From positions 35,398 through 99,397 of the forward strand of contig NZ_PQHW01000011.1 of NCBI RefSeq assembly GCF_003385215.1: DNA of 64,000 nucleotides, in the 5' to 3' direction. The notes under the pieces were generated by a model, which worked only from the letters and a program-made list of their open reading frames with translations, was not told the origin of the DNA and searched no databases. Below are positions 1-9,100 of the stretch, piece after piece. This stretch comes from Amycolatopsis thermalba (lineage in GTDB: Bacteria > Actinomycetota > Actinomycetes > Mycobacteriales > Pseudonocardiaceae). The position numbers were made by a program, and so were the translations under genes. Each line of letters begins with the position of its first letter. Positions within the stretch are counted from its first letter, which is position 1.

Positions 1-443
1 TCGGGCGAGTGCAGGCGGATGCGCTTGAGGCCGGACAGCGGGAGGGCGTGCGCCTCGGGCGGCAGGGCGGCGGCCAGGTCACGCAGCAGGTCCTCGTCGG
101 CGGTGTCGAGCGGCCCGGCGCACCAGCTGTCCACACCGGACGGACGCCGGAGCCGGCCGCGGGCGACGAGGTTCAGGCCCGCGGCGACCGCCGCCGACCA
201 CGCCCGCACCGAAGGGCTTCCGTCGCTCACGGCGAGCAGGCGCGGGATGGCGCCGGCGAGCGGGAGGACGTGCGCGTCGACCCTGGTGCGGCGGAAGGAC
301 TTGCCGGCGCCGGCGGGCAGCACGAGTTCGACCGGTACCGGCCCCGGCTCGTCACCCCAGACGGCGAGCACACCGTCCCGGGGCGGGTCCGAGGGCACGA
401 AGATCGCCCTGGTCGTCTCGGTCCATTCCACGGTGATCACCAT
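1..443 (-). CDS. Probable SNF2-type helicase, N-terminal part (truncated by window edge)
   Basis: An uninterrupted reading frame starts at the ATG at 443-441 and runs off the left edge, giving about 147 residues. The protein opens with MVITVEWTETTRAIFVPSDP and continues with stretches such as AAGLNLVARGRLR, DSWCAGPLD and AAALPPEAHALPL. These resemble the N-terminal SNF2-associated region of large actinobacterial DEAD/DEAH helicases, which precedes the ATPase core. No Walker motif lies in the visible part, so the assignment rests on remembered family resemblance only. It lies 37 bp downstream of fadE34 on the same strand and could be co-transcribed with it, although no functional link is evident. 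Confidence 0.45.
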   Translation of the reverse strand, partial: MVITVEWTETTRAIFVPSDPPRDGVLAVWGDEPGPVPVELVLPAGAGKSFRRTRVDAHVLPLAGAIPRLLAVSDGSPSVRAWSAAVAAGLNLVARGRLRRPSGVDSWCAGPLDTADEDLLRDLAAALPPEAHALPLSGLKRIRLHSP

Positions 444-480
444 AGGCGGGACCACCGACAGTTTCGGGACGGCGGCGACC

Positions 481-2475
481 TCAGTCGCGCGGCAGCCCCA
501 GCAGGCGTTCCGCCGCCACCGACAGCAGGATCTGCGTCGTCCCGCCGGCGATGCTCAGGCAGCGCGTCAGCAGGAACTCGTGCTGGACCGGGGCGGTCTC
601 GCCGGTCACCAGCACCCCCGGCGGGCCCAGCAGCTCCAGGGCGGCCTCGGCCGCGGCCTGCCGGTGCCGCACCCCGATCAGCTTCCGCACGCTCGACTCC
701 GGCCCGGGATCCTGCCCGGCCAGCCGCCGCAGCGTCGAGCGCAGGTCGAGCAGCGCGCACGCCGACCCCTCCGCCACCAGCGCGCCCAGCCGGTCCAGCA
801 CCGCGCCGTCCGGATCTCGCACCGGCGCCAGCAACGTCTCCACCGCCTCCCCCACCGACGAGCCCCCGCTCATCGCCACGCGCTCGTTCGCCAGCGTCGT
901 CCGGGCCAGGTGCCAGCCGCCGTTCACCTCGCCCACCACGTTCTCCGCCGGGACGAACACGTCGTCCAGGAAGACCTCGTTGAACCGCTCCACCCCGGTG
1001 ATCTCGCGCAACGGCCGGACGTCGATCCCCGGCGACGACATGTCGACCAGGAAGTACGTGATGCCCCGGTGCTTGGGCGCGTCCGGATCGGTGCGCGCCA
1101 GGCAGATCGCCCAGTCCGCCTCCCGCGCGAGCGAGGTCCAGACCTTCTGCCCGGACAACACGAACCCACCCTCCACCGGCCGGGCCCGCGTGCGCAGCGA
1201 GGCCAGGTCCGAACCGGCGCCGGGTTCGCTGAACAGCTGGCACCAGGTCAGCTCGCCACGCAGGGTCGGCAGCACGAACCGCTGCCGCTGCTCGTCCGTG
1301 CCGTGCTCCAGCAGGGTCGGCACGGCCCAGGCGCCGATCACCAGATCGGGCCGCCGCACCCCGGCCCGCGCCAGTTCGGCGTCGATCACCAGCTGCTGCG
1401 CCGGTGTCGCGTCCAGACCGTAGGGCGCGGGCCAGTGCGGCACCAGGTACCCGGTGGACGCCAGCCGCTCGCGCCGGTCCCCCTCGGGCAGCGCGGCGAT
1501 CTCCTCGACGGTGGCCCGCACGGCCGGGTCGAAGTGCTCCGACAGGTCGACCGCCAGGTCCCGCCGCACCCCCGCGAGCGCCAGCGACGCTGCCGAGCGA
1601 CGCCAGGCCGCCGAACCGCCCAGCCACTGCCGCAGCGCCACCGCGCGGCGCAGGTACCGGTGCGCGTCGTGCTCCCAGGTGAAGCCGATCCCGCCGAGCA
1701 CCTGGATGCAGTCCTTCGCGGTGTCCACCGCCGCGTCCAGCGCCCCGGCAGCCGCGACCGCCGCGGCGAACTCGTGCTGCTCCGGCGACTCGTCCGCCGC
1801 CCGGGCCGCGTCCCACGCCAGCGCCCCGGCCAGCTCGGCCCGGCACAGCATCTCCGCGCACAGGTGCTTGACCGCCTGGAACGACCCGATCGGCCGGCCG
1901 AACTGCTCTCGCACCTTCGCGTACTCCGCCGCCGTCGCCACGCACCACCGCGCGATCCCGGCCGCCTCGGCCGCGGCCAGCGTCGCCGCGAAGATCCGCG
2001 GGTCGCCGCCCTCGAACACCGTCCCGTCACCGTCGCGGAGCCGGCCGAACGAGCGGGACAGGTCGAACGACTCGATCCCCTCCGCGCCGGACTCGCGGAC
2101 GCTCCAGGTGTCACCGTCGGCCACCAGGACGTGCGTGGCGTCCGCGTCGAGCACCGGCCCATCCGGCGACAACGCCACCCCCGCGCTCGCCGAACCGTCC
2201 GCGAACGCCGGGAGCAGCTCCTTCGCCACCGGCGATTCGCCGTGACGCGCGAGCACCAGCGCCGCCAGCACCGTCCCGAACACCGGCCCCGGCACCAGCG
2301 CGGCCGCGGCCTCCTCGACCGCCACCACGGCGTCGGCGACCGTTCCGCCCGCGCCGCCCAGCTCCTCCGGCACCCCGATGCCGAACACGCCGATGGCCGC
2401 CAGGTCGTCCCTGCTCCGGCCGCCGGAGCGGATCGTCCCGGCGAGCGCGCGCTGCTCCGCGGTGAGGACTGACAT
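481..2475 (-). CDS. fadE34: FadE34-like two-domain acyl-CoA dehydrogenase (steroid side-chain type)
   Basis: A 664-residue protein made of two fused acyl-CoA dehydrogenase halves. The first half ends in a typical C-terminal helical region (REQFGRPIGSFQAVKHL near residue 190, then GGIGFTWEHDAHRYLRRA). The second half starts near residue 330 and has the flavin/substrate motif LFSEPGAGSDLAS and a C-terminal SIAGGTTQILL. Mycobacterial FadE34 (about 710 residues) has this architecture and oxidises C24 steroid-CoA side chains. As in Mycobacterium tuberculosis, the gene is divergent from kstR. I chose the ATG at 2475; a GTG at 2484 adds three residues. A TATAGT box ends 7 nt before the ATG, which suggests a leaderless transcript, and a KstR operator overlaps that box. 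Specificity for a steroid CoA is inferred from architecture and neighbour. Confidence 0.88.
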   Translation of the reverse strand: MSVLTAEQRALAGTIRSGGRSRDDLAAIGVFGIGVPEELGGAGGTVADAVVAVEEAAAALVPGPVFGTVLAALVLARHGESPVAKELLPAFADGSASAGVALSPDGPVLDADATHVLVADGDTWSVRESGAEGIESFDLSRSFGRLRDGDGTVFEGGDPRIFAATLAAAEAAGIARWCVATAAEYAKVREQFGRPIGSFQAVKHLCAEMLCRAELAGALAWDAARAADESPEQHEFAAAVAAAGALDAAVDTAKDCIQVLGGIGFTWEHDAHRYLRRAVALRQWLGGSAAWRRSAASLALAGVRRDLAVDLSEHFDPAVRATVEEIAALPEGDRRERLASTGYLVPHWPAPYGLDATPAQQLVIDAELARAGVRRPDLVIGAWAVPTLLEHGTDEQRQRFVLPTLRGELTWCQLFSEPGAGSDLASLRTRARPVEGGFVLSGQKVWTSLAREADWAICLARTDPDAPKHRGITYFLVDMSSPGIDVRPLREITGVERFNEVFLDDVFVPAENVVGEVNGGWHLARTTLANERVAMSGGSSVGEAVETLLAPVRDPDGAVLDRLGALVAEGSACALLDLRSTLRRLAGQDPGPESSVRKLIGVRHRQAAAEAALELLGPPGVLVTGETAPVQHEFLLTRCLSIAGGTTQILLSVAAERLLGLPRD

Positions 2476-2486
2476 GCGGCTCACTA

Positions 2487-2500
2487 TAGAACGTGTTTCA
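2487..2500. promoter_or_regulatory. KstR operator for fadE34
   Basis: TAGAACGTGTTTCA fits the KstR consensus TnnAACnnGTTnnA at every fixed base. It overlaps the TATAGT -10 box read on the minus strand (2488-2483), so bound KstR would block fadE34 transcription directly. In mycobacteria and rhodococci, steroid-derived CoA thioesters release KstR from such sites. Confidence 0.85.
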
Positions 2501-2566
2501 GTTTTGTGGCCAGATCCACTCGATGCGCGAGATCAGCAGGCGGACCGGTAAGCTGTCGGGTGAAAC

Positions 2567-2580
2567 TGAAACAAGTTCCG
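2567..2580. promoter_or_regulatory. kstR: Second KstR-like operator, at kstR itself
   Basis: TGAAACAAGTTCCG matches the TnnAACnnGTTnnA consensus except for the last base (G for A). It lies 13 bp before the chosen kstR ATG and touches the GGAG ribosome-binding site, consistent with the autorepression known for KstR. It is one mismatch weaker than the fadE34 site. Confidence 0.65.
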
Positions 2581-2592
2581 GAGCAGGTGCCG

Positions 2593-3228
2593 ATGGCCGC
2601 GAAAGCGAAGACGTCCACCCCACCCAAGAACGGGATGAGCGCGTTGTCCAGCGACGAGCTCGGGTCCGCCGCGCAGCGGGACCGGCGACGGCGCATCATC
2701 GACGCGACCCTGGCGCTGGCGTCCAAGGGCGGGTACGACGCCGTCCAGATGCGGGCGGTGGCCGAGAAGGCCGACGTCGCGCTGGGCACCCTCTACCGCT
2801 ACTTCCCGTCGAAGATCCACCTGCTGGTGTCGGGTCTGGCGCGGGAGTTCGAGCGCGCGCACGAGAAGCTGCAGCGGTCGAGCATCCCGGGCGACACGCC
2901 GAGCGAGCGGCTCATCTTCGTGCTCAGCCGCAACACCCGGCTGATGCAGCGCGATCCGCACCTGACCGAGGCGATGGTCCGGGCGTTCATGTTCGCCGAC
3001 ACCACGGCCGCCGCCGAGGTCGAGCAGGTCGGGCGGCTGCTGGAGAGCATGTTCGCGCGCGCCATGGGCATCGCGGAGCCGACCGAGCACGACCGCGCGG
3101 TCTTCCACCTCATCGCCGACGTGTGGATGGCGAACCTGGTCGCGTGGGTCACCCGGCGCGCCTCCGCCGCCGACGTGGCGAACCGGTTGGAGCTGTCGGT
3201 GCACCTGCTGCTGGACAACACGCGCTGA
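2593..3228 (+). CDS. kstR: KstR, TetR-family repressor of steroid/cholesterol catabolism
   Basis: A 211-residue TetR-family regulator. The core reads AQRDRRRRIIDATLALASKG, then the helix-turn-helix region ending in LGTLYRYFPSKIHLL, and closes with a ligand domain containing TEAMVRAFMFAD and DVWMANLVAWVTRRAS. This follows mycobacterial KstR (Rv3574) closely over its whole length. The ATG at 2593 has a GGAG about 9 bp upstream. A second ATG at 2635 (MSALSSDELGS) aligns better with the start of the M. tuberculosis protein and may be the true start. KstR represses genes for steroid uptake and side-chain and ring degradation; the divergent fadE34 is a classical target. Confidence 0.9.
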   Translation: MAAKAKTSTPPKNGMSALSSDELGSAAQRDRRRRIIDATLALASKGGYDAVQMRAVAEKADVALGTLYRYFPSKIHLLVSGLAREFERAHEKLQRSSIPGDTPSERLIFVLSRNTRLMQRDPHLTEAMVRAFMFADTTAAAEVEQVGRLLESMFARAMGIAEPTEHDRAVFHLIADVWMANLVAWVTRRASAADVANRLELSVHLLLDNTR

Positions 3229-3356
3229 CACCGTTTCGTCGCTTACCGTCACGGTTACTGGGAACCGTCTGGCGAGCGGCTGTGAGTTCCCTGTAGATCA
3301 CGGAAAACCGGGGTCCGCCTGCAACAGGCGCTGATCAAGCCCGCGTTTGTGTGGGC

Positions 3357-4283
3357 ATGAGAAGAAGGACGGCCGGCAAGGTCGTGCTCCCGGCCGCCGT
3401 GTTCGGCGCCGTCACGATGCTGATCTTCACGATCCAGCACCAGCCGCGGGTTTCCTCGGCGAGTTCGGTCGTGCAGGTGAGCGCATCGGCGGCGCCGGCG
3501 ACGCAGAGCGCGCAGCCCGATCCGACGCCGACCGCCAGCGCCTCCCCGTCGCCGGCGCCTGCCGAGAACGACGACATCGCCGCGCGGGCCCTGGCGCTGA
3601 TGCGCGAGAAGGTGGCGAGCGCCGAGGCCGGGATCGAGGTGTACGACCGGGAGACCGGCGTCGTGCTGACCCAGCTCGATGCCGACCGGCAGTTCTGCTC
3701 GATGTCCCTGGTCAAGCTGCTGATCGCGCTCGATGTGTTGCGGGACAACGAATGGGAGCTGCCGGACTCCGCCACCCAGAGCCGGCTGACCCGGATGATC
3801 ACCGCCAGCGACGACACCATCGCCAGCAGCCTGTGGGTGCAGCAGGGCGGCACCGCGATCGTGACCCGCATGGCGGAGCTGATGCAGCTGACCGGCACCG
3901 AACCGCCGTCCTCGCCGGGCCAGTGGGGTTCGACGAAGATCACCGCCGCGGACGTGGTCAAGGTCTACAACTACATCGAGGACACCCTGCCGCAAGCGGG
4001 CCGCGACCTGCTCTACAACGCGATGTACCACGCGTCCCAGGCCGGTTCGGACGGGACGAACCAGTTCTTCGGCATCCCGGACGCGCTGCCGGGCACGACG
4101 TGGGCGATCAAGCAGGGCTGGGGCACCAGCGGTACGCAGGCTGTATACAACACGACGGGCCTGCTCGGCGAGGACGCCCGGTACGTGGTGGTCGTCCTGA
4201 GCAGCGCGCCGTCCCGCTACTACCGCACGCTGCCCGCGGCGCTCACCGCCGGCACCCGAGCCCTGGGATCACTGGTCGACTGA
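3357..4283 (+). CDS. Secreted serine hydrolase of beta-lactamase/PBP-like fold
   Basis: A 308-residue exported protein. Residues 1-30 form an Arg-rich start and a hydrophobic segment (VVLPAAVFGAVTMLIF), a signal anchor or signal peptide. Residues 31-70 are a Ser/Ala/Pro/Thr-rich linker. The catalytic domain follows, with a likely SxxK at Ser117-Lys120 (within FCSMSLVKLLIALD) and ASDDTIASSLW in the place of the SDN loop. The third motif is only KQGWGT near residue 245, in the position of KTG. The order is that of class A beta-lactamase relatives, but the weakened motifs make a lipid-linked or wall-linked hydrolase of unknown substrate more likely than a true antibiotic resistance enzyme. A GTG at 3351 is an alternative start; no clear ribosome-binding site is visible. 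Confidence 0.7.
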   Translation: MRRRTAGKVVLPAAVFGAVTMLIFTIQHQPRVSSASSVVQVSASAAPATQSAQPDPTPTASASPSPAPAENDDIAARALALMREKVASAEAGIEVYDRETGVVLTQLDADRQFCSMSLVKLLIALDVLRDNEWELPDSATQSRLTRMITASDDTIASSLWVQQGGTAIVTRMAELMQLTGTEPPSSPGQWGSTKITAADVVKVYNYIEDTLPQAGRDLLYNAMYHASQAGSDGTNQFFGIPDALPGTTWAIKQGWGTSGTQAVYNTTGLLGEDARYVVVVLSSAPSRYYRTLPAALTAGTRALGSLVD

Positions 4284-4286
4284 CGC

Positions 4287-4407
4287 GCGGCACGAGCACC
4301 CCGCACCGGCGCAGAATGCCTGCACCACTGCCACATGCCGGCCACGGCACCGCAGCCCCGCAACCCTCGCCCAGGTGATGCGGCACGAGCACCCGCACCG
4401 GCGCAGA
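4287..4407. repeat. Imperfect direct repeat pair, about 30 bp
   Basis: The sequence GCGGCACGAGCACC(C)CGCACCGGCGCAGA occurs at 4287-4316 and again at 4380-4407 with one base deleted. It fills most of the gap between the serine hydrolase and the oppositely oriented oxidoreductase. The spacer between copies is also C/A-rich with repeated CCACTGCC and GGCAC units. Its function is unknown. Confidence 0.6.
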
Positions 4408-4439
4408 GCGCCACCACTACCGCCCGCCCCGCAGCCCGC

Positions 4440-5249
4440 TCAGCTGAACCGCGGCACCAGCGCGGCCAGCGCGTCGAGCCGGCGCAGGGTGTCACCCTCG
4501 GAGGCGGCCGGCAGGCCCAGCGTGACGCGCTCGGCACCGGCCTCGGCGTAGGCGTCCAGCAGCGCCGGGTCCGGCGGGGCGGACGTCGCGGTCACCGGCA
4601 CCGATCCGGCCTGCGCCACCTGCTCGGCCGCCGCTTCCGGGTCGCGCAGGGCGTTGGGCAGCCAGCCGGCTCCCAGCCGCTTCGCACGTTCCAGGGCCGC
4701 GGCGCTGTTGCCTCCGATGTAGACCGGCACGTCCCGCTCGGGCTTGGGCCACTGGAACACCGGGTCGAAGTTCACGTGCACACCGTGGAACTCGGCCTCG
4801 TCGTTCGTCCACACTGTCCGGAGTGCCTGGATCTGCTCGTCCAGCAGCGCCCCGCGCGTGCGCGGGTCGGTGCCGTGGTTGCGCATCTCCTCGCGGTTCC
4901 AGCCCACGCCCACCCCGAACAGGAACCGCCCGCCGGACAACAGGTCCAGGCTCGCGACGGACTTCGCGGTGTGCAGGACGTCCCGCTGGATCAGCAGGGT
5001 GATGCCGGCGCCCAGCTTCAGCGTCGTGGTCGCGGCGGCGGCCGCGGTCAGCGCGACGAACGGGTCGAGCGCGCGGTAGTAGGCGCGCGCCATGTCACCG
5101 CCCGCCGGGTACGGGGTGTCCCGGCTGACCGGGATGTGCGAGTGCTCGGCGACGAACAGGGCGTCGAACCCGCGGTCCTCGACCGCCTTGGCCAGCACGT
5201 CCGGCCGCGCGCTCTCGTCGGTGACGAACGTCGAAATGCCCAGTTTCAC
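4440..5249 (-). CDS. LLM-class F420-dependent oxidoreductase (copy 2)
   Basis: A 269-residue luciferase-like (TIM-barrel) protein beginning at the GTG at 5249 with MKLGISTFVTDESARPD. It has the family block GVGVGWNREEMRNHGTDPRT around residue 125 and the phosphate-binding VPVYIGGNSAAALERA further on. Members of this class use coenzyme F420 to oxidise or reduce small alcohols, aldehydes or ketones; the substrate cannot be told. Its start overlaps the stop of the upstream paralogue by 4 bp (GTGA), so translation is probably coupled. The two genes look like a tandem duplication. The C-terminal third is shorter and more diverged than in the paralogue. Confidence 0.82.
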   Translation of the reverse strand: MKLGISTFVTDESARPDVLAKAVEDRGFDALFVAEHSHIPVSRDTPYPAGGDMARAYYRALDPFVALTAAAAATTTLKLGAGITLLIQRDVLHTAKSVASLDLLSGGRFLFGVGVGWNREEMRNHGTDPRTRGALLDEQIQALRTVWTNDEAEFHGVHVNFDPVFQWPKPERDVPVYIGGNSAAALERAKRLGAGWLPNALRDPEAAAEQVAQAGSVPVTATSAPPDPALLDAYAEAGAERVTLGLPAASEGDTLRRLDALAALVPRFS

Positions 5250-6076
5250 CGGTAGCCCTCCGCGAGTGCGGCGAGCTCGTCCAGCTTGGTCAGCGTCTCC
5301 GGCTCGGGACGGGTGCCGAGCAGGAACGTCACGCGCTCCACGCCGGCCTCGGCGTACCCCGCCAGCGCCTCCTCGCTGCGACCCGCGCCGAAGACGGTGA
5401 ACGGGACGTCGGTGCGGCCCTGCTCGGCCAGCCAGGCGCGGACCCGCTTGATCTCCTCCGGCGGGGTGTGGGCGCGGGGCATCCAGCCGTCGGCGTGCTT
5501 GGCGAGCCGGGTGAGCGCGGCCTCGCTCTCGCCGCCGACGTAGATCGGCGGGTGCGGGCGCTGCACCGGCTTGGGCCACTGCCAGATGGGGTCGAAGTCG
5601 ACGTGCTCGCCGTGGAACTCGGCCTCGTCCTGGGTCCAGATCGCCTTGAGCGCCTGGATCTGCTCGTCGATCAGGGCGCCGCGGGTGCGCGGGTCGGTGC
5701 CGTGGTTGCGCATCTCCTCGCGGTTCCAGCCCACGCCGACGCCGAAGGCCACCCGACCGCCGGAGAGCAGGTCGAGGCTGGCCACCTCCTTGGCGGTGTG
5801 GATGACGTCCCGCTGGACCAGCAGGGCGACGCCGGTGAAGAGCAGCAGGTCACGGGTCTCGGCGGCGACCGCGGTCAGCGCCACGAACGGGTCGAGGGTG
5901 CGGTAGTAGACGCGCGGCAGCTCACCGCCGCCCGGGTAGGGGCTTTCCCGGCTGACCGGGATGTGCGAATGCTCGGCGAGCAGCAGCGAGTCGAACCCGC
6001 GCTCCTCGAGCGCGCGGCCGAGCGCGCCCGGACGGATGCCTTCGTCGGTGACGAACGTCGAGATCCCGAACTTCAT
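5246..6076 (-). CDS. LLM-class F420-dependent oxidoreductase (copy 1)
   Basis: A 276-residue luciferase-like monooxygenase-fold protein, starting MKFGISTFVTDEGIRPG. It shares the blocks AEHSHIPVSRESPYPGGGEL, VASLDLLSGGRVAFGVGVGW and NREEMRNHGTDPRTRGALI with the next gene, and has the IYVGGESEAAL cofactor-binding stretch. This fits the TIGR03619-type F420-dependent group common in actinobacteria. I chose the ATG at 6076 because the conserved core begins there, although the nearest GGAG is only 1-2 nt away. A GTG at 6097 would add seven residues and is possible. It is first in a two-gene operon, separated from icmF upstream by a strong hairpin. Confidence 0.82.
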   Translation of the reverse strand: MKFGISTFVTDEGIRPGALGRALEERGFDSLLLAEHSHIPVSRESPYPGGGELPRVYYRTLDPFVALTAVAAETRDLLLFTGVALLVQRDVIHTAKEVASLDLLSGGRVAFGVGVGWNREEMRNHGTDPRTRGALIDEQIQALKAIWTQDEAEFHGEHVDFDPIWQWPKPVQRPHPPIYVGGESEAALTRLAKHADGWMPRAHTPPEEIKRVRAWLAEQGRTDVPFTVFGAGRSEEALAGYAEAGVERVTFLLGTRPEPETLTKLDELAALAEGYR

Positions 6077-6110
6077 GCTCCGACCCAACTTCCGCACCCG
6101 GGCGCGCTAT

Positions 6111-6145
6111 TCCCGCTCCGGACGATCCGGACGTCCGGAGCGGGA
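6111..6145 (-). terminator. Hairpin terminator downstream of icmF
   Basis: TCCCGCTCCGGAC (6111-6123) and GTCCGGAGCGGGA (6133-6145) form a perfect 13-bp stem with a 9-nt loop, 35 bp after the icmF stop. There is no U-tract, which is usual for actinobacterial terminators. It insulates icmF from the oxidoreductase pair that follows. Confidence 0.75.
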
Positions 6146-6179
6146 TCACACCGGCTGCGGCCCGGTTCCCCGGTCCGCG

Positions 6180-9100
6180 TCAGATGTTGCGCCGGTACTG
6201 GCCGCCGACCTCGAAGAACGCCTCCGTGATCTGGCCGAGCGAGCACACCCGCGCGGCGTCCATCAGCACCCCGAACAGGTTGTCGCCCCGGGTGGCGGCT
6301 TCGCGCAGCGCCTGGAGCGCCTGCTCGGCGTCGTGGCTGTGCCGCTGCTGGAAGTCGGCCAGCCGCGTCAGCTGCGACTGCTTCTCCTCCTCCGTCGCGC
6401 GCGCCAGTTCGACCTCGACCTCGTCGTCCTCCGGGTGCGGGTTGCGGAACGTGTTCACGCCGATGATCGGCAGCGTGCCCTCGTGCTTGAGCCGCTCGTA
6501 CAGCATCGACTCGTCCTGGATCTTGCCGCGCTGGTACCCGGTTTCCATCGCGCCCAGCACGCCGCCGCGCTCGGCGATCCGGTCGAACTCGGTGAGCACG
6601 GCCTCCTCGACCAGGTCGGTCAGCTCGTCGATGATGAACGAGCCCTGCAGCGGGTTCTCGTTCTTCGACAGGCCCCACTCCTTGTTGATGATCATCTGGA
6701 TGGCCATCGCGCGCCGCACCGAGTTCTCCGTGGGCGTGGTGATCGCCTCGTCGTAGGCGTTGGTGTGCAGCGAGTTCGCGTTGTCGTACAGCGCGCACAG
6801 CGCCTGCAGCGTGGTGCGGATGTCGTTGAAGCTCATCTCCTGCGCGTGCAGCGACCGGCCGGAGGTCTGCACGTGGTACTTCAGCTTCTGCGACCGCTCG
6901 TTGGCGCCGTAGCGCTCCTTCATCGCGACCGCCCAGATGCGCCGCGCGACCCGGCCGAGCACCGAGTACTCGGCGTCCATGCCGTTGGAGAAGAAGAACG
7001 ACAGGTTCGGCGCGAAGTCGTCGATGTGCATGCCCCGGGCGAGGTAGGACTCGACGTAGGTGAACCCGTTGGCCAGCGTGAACGCCAGCTGCGAGATCGG
7101 GTTCGCGCCCGCCTCGGCGATGTGGTAGCCGGAGATCGACACCGAGTAGAAGTTGCGCACCCCGTGCTCGATGAACCACTCCTGGATGTCGGCCATCATG
7201 CGCAGGCTGAACTCGGTGGAGAAGATGCAGGTGTTCTGCCCCTGGTCCTCCTTGAGGATGTCGGCCTGCACCGTGCCGCGCACCTGGCGCAGCGTCCATT
7301 CGCGCAGGTCCTCGGCCTCCGACGGCGTGGGCTCGCGCCCGTGCTCGGCCCGGAACGCGTCCATCCGCTGGTCGATCGCGGTGTTGAGGAAGAACGCCAG
7401 GATCGTCGGCGCGGGGCCGTTGATCGTCATCGACACCGACGTGTTCGGCGCGGTCAGGTCGAACCCGTCGTAGAGCGCCTTCATGTCGTCCAGCGTCGCG
7501 ATGGACACGCCGGAGGTGCCGATCTTGCCGTAGATGTCCGGTCGCGTGTCCGGGTCGTGCCCGTACAGCGTCACCGAGTCGAACGCCGTCGACAGGCGCT
7601 TCGCCTCGGAGTCGGCCGAGAGGTACTTGAACCGGCGGTTGGTGCGGAACGCGTCGCCTTCGCCGGCGAACATGCGCGCCGGGTCCTCACCCTCCCGCTT
7701 GAACGGGAAGACGCCGGCCGTGTAGGGGAAGTAGCCGGGCAGGTGCTCACGGCGCAGGAACGACAGCAGCTCGCCGCGGTCGGTGTAGCGCGGCAGCGCC
7801 ACGCGCGGGATCCGGTTGCCGGACAGGGTGTCCCGCCACAGCTGGGTGCGCAGCTCCTTGTCCCGGATGCGGACGACCAGCTCCTCCTGCCGGTAGGACT
7901 CGGCCAGCTCGTCCCACCGCTCCAGCAGCCCGGCCACCGACGGGTCCACCTCGGACTCCGCTTTCGCCAGCAGCGCCTCGATCGGGCCGGTGTCCGCGCC
8001 GTCCGCGGCCAGCGCCCCCTTCGCGGCGCGCAGCTGGTCGACCTTGCGCACGGCCGCGACCTGGTCCCGCGTCTTCTCGTGGTAGCCGCGCACGGTGGCG
8101 GCGATGTCGGCGAGGTAGCGCTCCTTCGACGGCGGGATGATCACCGTCGCCCCGGTGGACACCTTGGCCTCCACCTTCGGCAGCTGGCCCGCCGACACCG
8201 ACAGGCCGCGCTCGGCGAGCGCGTCGCGCAGGTACTGGTACAGCGCGGTCACACCGTCGTCGTTGAAGCGCGCGGCGCTGGTGCCGAACACCGGCATGTC
8301 CTCGGGCAAGGCCCCGAACGCCTCGCGGTTGCGCACCAGCTGGCGCGCCACGTCGCGGCGCGCGTCCTCGGCGCCGCGGCGCTCGAACTTGTTGATCGCC
8401 ACCACGTCGGCGAAGTCGAGCATGTCGATCTTCTCCAGCTGCGACGCGGCGCCGAACTCCGGCGTCATCACGTACAGCGAGTAGTCGACGTGGTCCACGA
8501 TGCCCGCGTCGCCCTGCCCGATGCCCGGCGTCTCGACGACCACCAGGTCGTAGCCCGCGGCCTTGCACGCCAGCACGGCCTCGTCCAGGCCGTCGGGTAC
8601 CTCACCGCCGGCCTGGCGGGTGGCCATCGAGCGGAAGTAGACCTGCGCCCCGTCCAGGCCGTTCATCCGGATCCGGTCGCCGAGCAGCGCACCACCGCCG
8701 CGGCGCCGGGTCGGGTCGACCGCCAGCACCGCGATGCGCAGCTTGTCCTCCTGGTCCAGCCGGAAGCGCCGGAGCAGCTCGTCGGTCAGCGACGACTTGC
8801 CCGAGCCGCCGGTGCCGGTGATGCCCAGGACCGGGACCGTGCGGGCCCGCGCCGCCTCGGTGATGCGGGCGAGCCGGTCCTCGGTCACGCTGCCGGCCTG
8901 CAGCTGGGTGATGAACCGCGCGAGCGACGGGACGTCCCCGGCCAGCAGGTCGTCGTCCGACCCGGCCGGCACCTCGGCCAGGTCGTAGTCGCACTCCTTG
9001 ATCATCAGGTTGACCATGCCCGGCAGGCCCAGCTGGAGGCCGTCGTCCGGGGAGAAGATGCGGGCGACGCCGCGGGAGTGCAGCAGCTCAATCTCCTCGC

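Noticed and set aside
3357..4283. Beta-lactamase resistance gene
   Set aside because: SxxK is present, but SDN is SDD-like and KTG is replaced by KQG; the sequence is far from known class A enzymes, so resistance is not claimed.
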